Shown here in pieces: positions 7,401 through 14,874 of a stretch of DNA of 24,936 bases (the first letter of the stretch is position 1; each line of letters starts with the position of its first letter). The DNA lies in NCBI GenBank assembly GCA_046263195.1, contig JBHELG010000051.1:1-24936 (forward strand), read 5' to 3'. The DNA is from JBHELG01 sp046263195. GTDB lineage: Bacteria; Actinomycetota; Nitriliruptoria; Nitriliruptorales; JAHWKO01. The notes beneath the pieces are model-generated. The model did not search any database and was not told the DNA's origin. It saw only the letters and a program-made list of their open reading frames with translations. Made by a program: the position numbers and the translations under genes.

Positions 7401-8505
7401 ACCGAAGCCCGGCCGGGGCTGGCGACCGAAGGTCGCCGGGCGGGCGGGGTGCCGTGCCGGGTTTCGGCTCGTCTTCGCGCTGCTCATCCTGACCTCCGGC
7501 TGCACCCTCTGGGAGCGAGCCGCGCCTGCGCCTGGAACGGCAACCGTCCCGAACTCGGCCACCACGGCGTTCGATGACAAGCTGGCGGCACCGCCCACCC
7601 CCACTCCGGAGGAAGGCACCCCGGCGACGGCACCTCGCATGCCGGAACGGGTGTGGGTTGCCGTCGAGGGGGCCGGGATACTCGCCCTCGTCGACCTCAC
7701 CACCCGTCAGGTCGTCGAGCAACACCCTGCCGGCCCCGGCCCCCACAACCTGGCGGTGGGGCGGGACGGGACGGTCGCAGCCTGCCTCTATGGCGGCGAT
7801 GGGATCGCCATCGTGCGGAACGGCGCGGTTGCGACGGTGGCACTCGGGGGGCGACCCCACGACGTGAAGCCGGACGACCGTGGAGGTTTCGTGGTCACAA
7901 ACGAGGCGGCCCGCCGGGTGGAGGTCATTGGCAGCGACGGACGTCTCGGTCCGCAAATACAGCTACGGGCCGAGCCTCACGACCTCGACCTCACGCCCGA
8001 CGGGCGGGCGGCGTGGGTGACGTTGAACGGGACGGGCGAACTCGCCCTCGTCGACCTGGACAGGGGAGTGGTGTCGCGTTACGTGCCGACATGGCAGCGG
8101 CCACACGACGTGCGGGTCGCACCTGATGGAAGCATCTGGCTCACCGACTGGGATGGTCCCTTGCACGTGTTGACCGCAGACGGGCAGCCTGTCGAGAGCA
8201 TTCCGCTGGGGCTCGAAGCCCATCATCTGGCGTTCACGCCGGACGGCTCGCAGCTGTGGGTGGCGGACCACGCCACTCGCGAGGCCTATGTCGTGGACAC
8301 GACCTCGCGGGAGGTGCTTGCGGAGCTACCCCTTCCAGGCGCACCTCACCACGTCGCCGTTACCGCGGACGGGGCGCTGGTCGCGATCGCCGATCACAGC
8401 AACGGTGCGCTGTTGGTGTTCGATGCCGCGCGCCACCAGTACCTCGCCACCATTCCTGTCGGGCCGGGCCCGCACGGCGTGTGGGCGCTGCCTCCGCCAG
8501 GGTGA
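7369..8505 (+). CDS. Putative secreted beta-propeller lipoprotein (YVTN/NHL-like)
   Basis: A 378-aa protein starting with GTG inside the end of dnaE (32-bp overlap). A basic N-terminus and hydrophobic stretch (FRLVFALLILTSG) lead into Cys45 in a lipobox-like LTSGC, so an anchored lipoprotein outside the membrane is likely. A Pro/Thr/Ala-rich linker (about 50-90) follows. Then come seven repeats of about 41 residues, each opening with a PH-type step ([PA]H[DNHG][LV]) and most followed by a DG turn. The repeat histidines are at 126, 164, 204, 246, 285, 327 and 369. This period fits a seven-bladed propeller closed by the MPERVWVAVEGAGILALVDL strand. Substrate or partner is unknown; a Vgb-like or YVTN surface protein are the nearest fold families I can name. 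Its placement between dnaE and hisD gives no functional clue. Confidence 0.75.
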   Translation: MATSSRPSTSRPKPGRGWRPKVAGRAGCRAGFRLVFALLILTSGCTLWERAAPAPGTATVPNSATTAFDDKLAAPPTPTPEEGTPATAPRMPERVWVAVEGAGILALVDLTTRQVVEQHPAGPGPHNLAVGRDGTVAACLYGGDGIAIVRNGAVATVALGGRPHDVKPDDRGGFVVTNEAARRVEVIGSDGRLGPQIQLRAEPHDLDLTPDGRAAWVTLNGTGELALVDLDRGVVSRYVPTWQRPHDVRVAPDGSIWLTDWDGPLHVLTADGQPVESIPLGLEAHHLAFTPDGSQLWVADHATREAYVVDTTSREVLAELPLPGAPHHVAVTADGALVAIADHSNGALLVFDAARHQYLATIPVGPGPHGVWALPPPG

Positions 8506-8582
8506 GCGCGCTACTCTCAACAACCCGACCCGCCTGCCGGGCTCCGGTTGGCATCCCCAGCCCCTCAGCTCCTCGAGAGGCC

Positions 8583-9878
8583 ATGCCCCTTCTGCGTGTG
8601 CTGGATCTGCGTGACGGTGGTGGCAACCCAGTTGAGGTACTGCCACGCGCTCGCATTGACTTCGGTGCGGCGCGGGCCGAGGTCAGCGAGATTCTGCGTG
8701 ATGTTCGCGAGCGAGGCGATGTGGCCCTTCGTGCCCTCACTTCGCGCTTCGACGGCATCGAACTGGACCGGCTGGCGGTCCCCTCCGACGTGCTCGACTC
8801 CGCACTCTTCTCCCTCGACGAACCGCTGAGAGCGGCGCTGGAGCGCGCCGCGGCCCAGGTGCGCTGGTTCCACGAGCGGGCTCGGCCGTCGGACTGGACG
8901 GCCGAGCACGCCGGAGCACGTCTCGGGCAGCGCTTTCGTCCCCTGGCCCGGGTCGGTGTCTATGTCCCGGGCGGTCTCGCCGCCTACCCCTCGACGGTGA
9001 TCATGACCGCGGTGCCCGCCCGCGTCGCCGGTGTCGGCGAGATCGTCCTTTGCACCCCACCCACAGGGGGTGACGGCTGGCCGAACCGAACCATTCTCGC
9101 GGCGGCAGCTCTCCTCGATGTTGATCGCGTCCTGCGAATCGGAGGAGCACAAGCAATCGCCGCCTTGGCGTACGGCACCGAATCGGTGCCCGCCTGCGAC
9201 AAGATCGTCGGTCCAGGCAACCTCTATGTCACTCTGGCCAAGCAACTAGTGCAATCCGAGGGGCGATGCGGTATCGACGCCGCCGCCGGGCCGACGGAGG
9301 TGGCGATCATCGCTGACCAAACCGCTGACCCCAAGGTCGTCGCTGCAGATCTCGTGGCCCAGGCCGAGCACGACGAGCTTGCAACCTGCCTGCTCGTCAC
9401 CCCTGAGGAGACGCTCGTGGACCGCGTCCAGGAGGCGCTTGCCAGGGAGGTCGCAGGCACCCGTCACACCGACCGGGTCGCGGCGGCTCTCGAGGGCCAG
9501 GGTGCGGTCGTCCTCGTCGACGACCTCGATCAAGCCCTTGAGGTCATCGACGCGTTCGCCCCCGAGCACCTCGAGATTCAGACGGCCGATGCTGCGAGCT
9601 TCGCCGAACGTGTGCGTTGCGCGGGTGCGATCTTCGTCGGGGCCGCGACGCCCGTCTCACTCGGCGACTACGCCGCCGGCCCCAACCACACACTGCCCAC
9701 GTCGGGCACGGCTCGCTTCAGAGGGGGATTGTCGACGAGCGACTTCCTCGTGCCCGTCAACTGGGTCGAGTACGGCCAGAGTGCACTCGCCGACCTCGCG
9801 CCGACGGTTCGCCGGCTGGCTGCGGCGGAAGACCTGCCGGCTCACGCTAGGGCCGTGGAAATCCGGCTGGAAGAGTGA
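8583..9878 (+). CDS. hisD: Histidinol dehydrogenase
   Basis: Catalyses the last two NAD-dependent oxidations of histidine synthesis, histidinol to histidine. The 431-aa translation carries all expected active-site residues: zinc ligands Gln260 and His263 in QAEHDE, Asp362 in SLGDYAAGPNH and His421 in LPAHAR, plus the catalytic Glu328-His329 in PEHLEI. These positions lie within two residues of the E. coli enzyme numbering. GPGNLYVTLAK and DAAAGPTEV are also present. ATG 8583 is chosen because GAGAGG lies 3 nt upstream and the family N-terminus starts here; the open frame further upstream overlaps the propeller gene and is not homologous. It is followed after 46 bp by hisC. Confidence 0.96.
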   Translation: MPLLRVLDLRDGGGNPVEVLPRARIDFGAARAEVSEILRDVRERGDVALRALTSRFDGIELDRLAVPSDVLDSALFSLDEPLRAALERAAAQVRWFHERARPSDWTAEHAGARLGQRFRPLARVGVYVPGGLAAYPSTVIMTAVPARVAGVGEIVLCTPPTGGDGWPNRTILAAAALLDVDRVLRIGGAQAIAALAYGTESVPACDKIVGPGNLYVTLAKQLVQSEGRCGIDAAAGPTEVAIIADQTADPKVVAADLVAQAEHDELATCLLVTPEETLVDRVQEALAREVAGTRHTDRVAAALEGQGAVVLVDDLDQALEVIDAFAPEHLEIQTADAASFAERVRCAGAIFVGAATPVSLGDYAAGPNHTLPTSGTARFRGGLSTSDFLVPVNWVEYGQSALADLAPTVRRLAAAEDLPAHARAVEIRLEE

Positions 9879-9924
9879 CGGTCCTGGGCCTGCCACACCG
9901 CGACCGAGCCGGGAGGGACCTGTC

Positions 9925-11040
9925 GTGACGGGTGGGTCGGATCCGCGGGCTTCGAACGGGCAGCGCGTGCCGGTCCGCGAAGACCTGCGCGAGATCGAGC
10001 CTTACGGTGCACCTCAGCTTGAGGTGCCGGTGCGGCTGAATACGAACGAGACGCCGGAACCTCCCCCGCCACAGTTCGAAACGACGCTACGCGAGCGGCT
10101 CGTCGGCCTCGACCTGCACCGCTACCCCGACCGCGCGTTGAGTGCACTGCGTCGCCGTCTGGCTGCCCTCGAAGGTCTGACACCCGAGCGGACATGGGCA
10201 GCGAATGGCTCCAACGAGGTCCTGCTTCAGCTCCTCCAAGCCTATGGAGGTCCGACCCGGAGGCTGCTGCTCTTCAGGCCCGGCTATTCGATGTATCCGT
10301 TGCTCGCCCGGATCACCCTCACCGAGGTTGTGACTGTCGACCTGCCGGCAGACTTCGTTTTCACCGCGAGGCTCGCTCGGGCTGCCATGACCACGCACGA
10401 TCCCGACCTCGTCATGCTCGCTCATCCGAACAACCCGACCGGCATCCCGGTCCCACACGAAGTCATTAGGGCAGTCCACGACACGAGCCGGGCTCTCATC
10501 GTGGTCGATGAAGCGTACGTCGAGTTCGGCGCCCCCTCGGTGCGACCCCTGCTGGACATCCTGCCCCGACTCGTGGTCACGCGCACCTTCTCGAAGGCCT
10601 ATCGGCTTGCGGGACTGCGTCTCGGCTACCTGCTCGCGCACGACTGGATCGTGGACGACCTGCGACGTGTCCGTCTGCCTTACCACCTCGACACACTGAA
10701 ACAGCTTGCCGCTGAATGCGCGCTCGACCTCGGCCCCGCGATGCTGGGCCACATTCCCCGCATTGCGGCCGAGCGGGAGCGTGTCACGCAGGCCCTGACC
10801 ACGATGAGCGGCGTGGACGTGTACCCGTCCGCCGCGAACTTCATCCTCTTCCGCACAGGGATCGCGGACATGTTCCAGCGTCTGCTTGCACGGGGAGTGC
10901 TCGTTCGGGATTTTTCGCGTCGACCGCGGCTTGAGGGCTGCCTGCGGGTTACCATCGGCACCCCTGCCGAGGACGACGCCTTTCTGGCAGCGCTCAGCGA
11001 CGCGCTATCTGACAGGGTGTCCAGCCCCGGTGGCCCCTGA
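9925..11040 (+). CDS. hisC: Histidinol-phosphate aminotransferase
   Basis: A PLP-dependent class I/II aminotransferase converting imidazole-acetol phosphate to histidinol phosphate, 371 aa. Recognisable are RLNTNETP near the N-terminus, HPNNPTG, VVDEAYVEFG, and FSKAYRLAGLRLGY, where Lys224 is the expected PLP Schiff-base lysine. The start is GTG 9925 with GGGAGGG 7 nt upstream, a clear ribosome binding site. hisD-hisC adjacency is the usual actinobacterial his operon start. No hisB follows here, because the next gene is convergent, so the rest of the pathway must be elsewhere. Confidence 0.95.
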   Translation: MTGGSDPRASNGQRVPVREDLREIEPYGAPQLEVPVRLNTNETPEPPPPQFETTLRERLVGLDLHRYPDRALSALRRRLAALEGLTPERTWAANGSNEVLLQLLQAYGGPTRRLLLFRPGYSMYPLLARITLTEVVTVDLPADFVFTARLARAAMTTHDPDLVMLAHPNNPTGIPVPHEVIRAVHDTSRALIVVDEAYVEFGAPSVRPLLDILPRLVVTRTFSKAYRLAGLRLGYLLAHDWIVDDLRRVRLPYHLDTLKQLAAECALDLGPAMLGHIPRIAAERERVTQALTTMSGVDVYPSAANFILFRTGIADMFQRLLARGVLVRDFSRRPRLEGCLRVTIGTPAEDDAFLAALSDALSDRVSSPGGP

Positions 11041-11063
11041 CGCGATTCAGCCGAGCCGGACGA

Positions 11064-11954
11064 TCACTCCTGAGGTGTGGGGAACCAGCGTGCTCGGAAC
11101 GGGAACAGGTGGCGATCGGTGAGGTAGTTCAGCACGCGGCGGGCTTCCGTGAAATGTTCGGCCATGTCAGCAACCAGACGAGTGGCGCGGGTCTGAGGCG
11201 CCAGCGAAGCCCGTACCGCCAGCCCGTACCATCGCTGGCCCAGGTGTTCGAGCAGTCCCATTCCGCCGCGGGTGGCGAGCATCTCGGCGAGATCCTCACG
11301 TCCGGCCGAATCGAGCGCCCGGGACAACCTTTCCACCTCAATCGGAGCAAAACCCCGAGTCGCGGCATGGTCCGGGAACACACCGGCGAGGAACAGGGCG
11401 AGGTCACCCAGTCTTCGGTACAGCCCAGCACGCTCCTGGGCCGGCAGTACCTCGAAGAGAGAGGCCATGCGGGCCATGTCGAGCTCACTGAACCGCTGCC
11501 GCCGCCAGCCCCGGCGCGTGTGCCTCCACAGGCTGCCGCTCGTCACGTGGGTGTAGGAGGCCAGCAGTTCCGCCAGGAAGAAACGCCGCGACGGGTCGGA
11601 GAGGAAGCTGAGCAGGTCACCCGTGCCGAACACGGGGAGACGTTGACGTGGCCCCGCCCACTCCTGCACGAACTTCACGTTCCCAAGCTCCTGCAGGGCC
11701 CGATGCAGCGTCACGGTGAAGAGGAGGAAGGGCGAGACCCCGAGGAGGGAGTCGGGCTCGTAACGCTCTCCGAGCACGGCCTGGAGGGTGTCGGGATGGG
11801 TAAGCACCCTCTCTACGAGAGCAGGGTCGGCGCGCAGGCGCGCCACCGCTCGCGCTGGATCGGCCGGGTCGAGCCGGGCCGACCGGGCGAGCAGGAGGAG
11901 GTCGCTCTCGGTGAGGTGCTCGAGGTAGTCCAACCCATCAGATGGCGCCAGCAT
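11064..11954 (-). CDS. Conserved-looking helical protein of unknown function
   Basis: I do not recognise this 296-aa protein. It is rich in Leu, Ala and Arg, predicted largely helical, with no signal peptide, no clear membrane segment and no cysteine. It opens MLAPSDGLDYLEHLTESDLL and has alternating hydrophobic and basic helices. The long clean frame, codon bias and correctly placed promoter support a real gene. It faces hisC (23-bp gap) and is divergent from the ABC operon. No Shine-Dalgarno is visible, but TACGAT ends 6 nt before the ATG, which suggests a leaderless transcript. A role linked to neighbours cannot be inferred. Confidence 0.75.
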   Translation of the reverse strand: MLAPSDGLDYLEHLTESDLLLLARSARLDPADPARAVARLRADPALVERVLTHPDTLQAVLGERYEPDSLLGVSPFLLFTVTLHRALQELGNVKFVQEWAGPRQRLPVFGTGDLLSFLSDPSRRFFLAELLASYTHVTSGSLWRHTRRGWRRQRFSELDMARMASLFEVLPAQERAGLYRRLGDLALFLAGVFPDHAATRGFAPIEVERLSRALDSAGREDLAEMLATRGGMGLLEHLGQRWYGLAVRASLAPQTRATRLVADMAEHFTEARRVLNYLTDRHLFPFRARWFPTPQE

Positions 11955-11960
11955 GCCCCG

Positions 11961-11966
11961 ATCGTA
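11961..11966 (-). promoter_or_regulatory. Putative -10 of a leaderless transcript (11954 gene)
   Basis: On the minus strand TACGAT is followed by six bases and then the ATG. This matches the TANNNT-N6-ATG layout of actinobacterial leaderless mRNAs, and the gene has no ribosome binding site. No convincing -35 is present. Confidence 0.45.
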
Positions 11967-12037
11967 AAAGGAAGAGACTGCATTGCGCAGCGATTCGGCG
12001 TCCGGACGCCGTCAGCCGTAGATGCAGGCTGCAACTA

Positions 12038-12065
12038 TCGACAGCGTCGGAGCTGGTGGTATACA
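12038..12065 (+). promoter_or_regulatory. Putative promoter of the ABC transporter-selenoprotein operon
   Basis: TCGACA (12038-12043, five of six matches to TTGACA) and TATACA (12060-12065) are separated by 16 bp. They lie about 50 bp upstream of the substrate-binding protein start, which has its own GGGAGAGGA ribosome binding site at 12102-12110. Confidence 0.5.
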
Positions 12066-12114
12066 GGCGGGCCGTTTCATTGGGAGAGGCCTCCGCTGGC
12101 AGGGAGAGGAAAAC

Positions 12115-13884
12115 GTGACTCGACGCGTCGCTGCACTGGTCCTGGCGCTCGTCTTCGTTTCGGGCCTTGCCCCGGGTGCATCTGCCCAGCCCGCGGAGCC
12201 CAGCCATGTTCGCGGTGCCCTGCCCGGCTTCGAGAACAACCTCACACCCTTCACCATCACTTTCGGCAGCCTGCCCTACACGCACGACTTCCTCATGCTC
12301 GTCTACGACACGCTGTTCTGGTCCCAGGTGAAGGAGGACCCCGAACCGTGGCTCGCCGAGGCGGCCACCCCATCGGAGGATTTCAGGACCTGGACGGTGA
12401 CACTCCGCGAAGGGGTTGTGTGGCACGACGGCCGGCCGCTCACCGCCGAGGACGTGAAATTCAGCTTCGACTACTACCTGCGCGCTCCCGGCGCCTCGGG
12501 CCGCTACGCCCACCACGTGTCCGACGTGCCACCCTTCGACCGGGCGGAGGTGGTGGACCCGAGAACCGTGCGCCTGCTCTTCCGTGCGCCCGCCCCACAG
12601 TTCAAGATCATGCCGGGTGGGGACCTGCCGATCATTCCAAAACACGTGTGGGAGACGGTGACGGAACCGACCAAGGCGTCCGCGGACCTGCCCGTCGGAT
12701 CCGGGCCCTTCAAGGTGGTCGAGATCGTCCCCGACCAGCGCTACCGCTTGCAGGCCAACGAGGCGTACTTCAAGGGCAAGCCGACCGTCGACGAGCTCGA
12801 ACTGCCGATCGTGAAGGACCCAGCCGCCGCCTTCGCGGCTCTGCGCACCGGCGAGGTGGACTTCGTGGCCCGCAACGTCCCTGCTGAGCTGGGCGAGGAG
12901 TTCGCCTCCAACCCGGACCTGAGGGTGGTCAAGGGGACGAAGTTCGAGTCGACCCAGCTCTATTTCAACGCCCGCAAGCCCCCCTTGACCGACCCCAGGC
13001 TGCGGAAGGCCATCAGTCTCGCCATCGACAGTCAGGCCCTCGTCGACACGGTCATTCTCGGCCGCGGTCGACCCGGCGTCGACAGCTTCATCCACCCCGA
13101 CTCTCCATGGGCTCTGCCCGCGGCCTCTCACGAACACGATCAGGTCGCTGCGGCCGGCCTGCTAGACGGCGCGGGGTTCTCGGCACGGGACGCCGATGGA
13201 GTACGGAAGGCGCCCGACGGGTCACGGCTGGAGTTCCGCGTCCTCGTCTCTTCCTTCGAACCCCAGGACATCCGCGCAGTGCAGCTCATCGCCCAGCAGG
13301 TGGCCCCCATCGGGGTGAGGCTCGTGCCCGAGGTGCTCGACCCCGCCACGCTTCGAGAGCGCCGACGCGCTCCGGAGGGGCAGGTCCCGACCTACGACGC
13401 CTACGTGTCCACCCTCGAGGCGCACGCCCACGTCGACCCCGACGGTCTCTACTACTTCTTCCACTCGCCCGGCCCGAAAGGGTTCGGGGCCACCATCACC
13501 GGCTACGGCAACCCGACCTTCGACACCCTCGTCGAGCGGGCAAGCGCGGCCGGGTCGGCTGAGCGCCGACCGCTGCTCGAGGAGGCGCAACGTATCCTCG
13601 CCAGCGAGACTCCAGTTGTGGTCTTCTGGTACCGCGACGGCGAGTACGCCTACCGTCCGGCCGCCTACGACGGCTGGTTGTCGGACTTCGGTCACGGCAT
13701 CTTCACGAAGCGCTCCTTCCTTCCCGACTACGCGACTCAGTCGGGAAGGGCCGGGGAGGGCGCCCCTTCGGGTGACACCGGGACCGGTTCAGTCTGGGTG
13801 TGGGCGGTGGTCGCGGTGGTTGGGCTCGCTGTCGTCGCCGTGTTCGCCCTACGCCGCAGAAGAGGAGCCGAGTTCGAAACGTGA
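12115..13884 (+). CDS. Peptide-type ABC transporter substrate-binding protein, membrane-anchored
   Basis: A 589-aa family 5 extracellular solute-binding protein (DppA/OppA type). The N-terminal signal peptide (LVLALVFVSGLAPGASA, cleavage likely after ASA) has no lipobox cysteine. The SBP_bac_5 fold covers about 40-520, with typical WTVTLREGVVWHDGRPLTAEDVKFSFDYYL-like spacing near 87-116 and GSGPFKVVEI near 200. Instead of a lipid anchor, the C-terminus has a Gly/Ser-rich spacer, one membrane segment (about 559-578) and RRRRG, so the protein is probably tethered by its tail. The start GTG 12115 is set by GGGAGAGGA. Its stop overlaps the permease start (GTGA). The ligand is unknown; peptides, nickel or other small solutes are all handled by this family. 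Confidence 0.92.
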   Translation: MTRRVAALVLALVFVSGLAPGASAQPAEPSHVRGALPGFENNLTPFTITFGSLPYTHDFLMLVYDTLFWSQVKEDPEPWLAEAATPSEDFRTWTVTLREGVVWHDGRPLTAEDVKFSFDYYLRAPGASGRYAHHVSDVPPFDRAEVVDPRTVRLLFRAPAPQFKIMPGGDLPIIPKHVWETVTEPTKASADLPVGSGPFKVVEIVPDQRYRLQANEAYFKGKPTVDELELPIVKDPAAAFAALRTGEVDFVARNVPAELGEEFASNPDLRVVKGTKFESTQLYFNARKPPLTDPRLRKAISLAIDSQALVDTVILGRGRPGVDSFIHPDSPWALPAASHEHDQVAAAGLLDGAGFSARDADGVRKAPDGSRLEFRVLVSSFEPQDIRAVQLIAQQVAPIGVRLVPEVLDPATLRERRRAPEGQVPTYDAYVSTLEAHAHVDPDGLYYFFHSPGPKGFGATITGYGNPTFDTLVERASAAGSAERRPLLEEAQRILASETPVVVFWYRDGEYAYRPAAYDGWLSDFGHGIFTKRSFLPDYATQSGRAGEGAPSGDTGTGSVWVWAVVAVVGLAVVAVFALRRRRGAEFET

Positions 13885-14870
13885 GGATGGCCCGACATGC
13901 GGTGATCTCACTACTCGTCTATTCCGGGTTGCTGTTCGCGCTCGTCGTGCTGAACTTTGCCCTCCCGAGAGTGGCACCGGGTGACCCGATCGACTACCTC
14001 CTCCCACCGGAACAGGCCGGAGCGCTGACACCGGAGCAACGCGACCAGGTGCTCGCCCAGTTCGGCCTGGATCAGCCGGTCGAGGTCCAGTTCGGCCGCT
14101 ACCTGGCGGGTCTGGCACGAGGCGACCTCTTGTACTCGGTCCGCTACGGACGGCCGGTCAGCCAACTGCTGGCCGAGCGGCTGGGATGGTCGGTCTTGCT
14201 CGTCGGGGGCGCGGTCGTGGTCTCCACGCTGATTGGCACGCTGCTCGGCTTCCGATCGGCCTGGCGCCGGGGCACGATCGGCGACGCGGGGGTGCTCGGC
14301 GGCGTCATGCTCGTGGACTCCATGCCGGCCTTCTTCGTCGGCATGCTGTTCATCCTGTTGTTCTCCGTCCACCTCGGCCTGTTGCCCACCTTCGGGGCAC
14401 TGCCGCCGGGTCACCCGACCGGCCTTGCGCTGCTGAGCCAGGCGGGCCAGAGGCTCCTCTTGCCGCTGGCAACGCTGACGCTGGCCAGCCTCGGCCCCGT
14501 CTACCTCGTCGCCCGGTCCGCGCTCGTGTCCGAGTTGCAGGAGGACTATGTGCTCATGGCCGAGGCCAAGGGCCTCGCGGATCGTCAGGTGCAGCGTCAC
14601 GCGCGTCGCAACGCGCTCCTGCCGGTGTCAACGGTGACGCTGCTCGGCCTGGGGACCCTGGTCGGCGGCGCCACGGTCGTCGAGACGGTGTTCTCCTACC
14701 CGGGTCTGGGGCGGCTCATCTATGAAAGCGTGCTTGCCCGCGACTATCCCGTCCTGCAGGGCGCCTTCCTGCTCCTGGCGATGAGCGTCGTGGCGGCGAA
14801 CTTCCTCAATGACCTGCTCTATCCGGTGCTGGACCCGCGCGTGCGACGTCCCACCGTGACCGGCGCCTGA
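13881..14870 (+). CDS. ABC transporter permease, DppB type
   Basis: A 329-aa inner-membrane permease of the peptide/nickel (PepT) class. It has an N-terminal membrane helix (ISLLVYSGLLFALVVLNFALP), the periplasmic APGDPIDYLL region, five further hydrophobic segments, and an EAA loop near 229-252 (AEAKGLADRQVQRHARRNA) that contacts the ATPase. GTG 13881 overlaps the previous stop by 4 bp, implying translational coupling; ATG 13887 is an in-frame alternative. It should pair with the permease half of the next gene to form the channel. Confidence 0.93.
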   Translation: MRMARHAVISLLVYSGLLFALVVLNFALPRVAPGDPIDYLLPPEQAGALTPEQRDQVLAQFGLDQPVEVQFGRYLAGLARGDLLYSVRYGRPVSQLLAERLGWSVLLVGGAVVVSTLIGTLLGFRSAWRRGTIGDAGVLGGVMLVDSMPAFFVGMLFILLFSVHLGLLPTFGALPPGHPTGLALLSQAGQRLLLPLATLTLASLGPVYLVARSALVSELQEDYVLMAEAKGLADRQVQRHARRNALLPVSTVTLLGLGTLVGGATVVETVFSYPGLGRLIYESVLARDYPVLQGAFLLLAMSVVAANFLNDLLYPVLDPRVRRPTVTGA

Positions 14871-14874
14871 GGCC

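Noticed and set aside
11109..12887. A 592-codon rightward open frame
   Set aside because: It lies opposite the unknown-function gene and out of frame with the substrate-binding protein; the product has no domain logic and is a GC-rich shadow frame.
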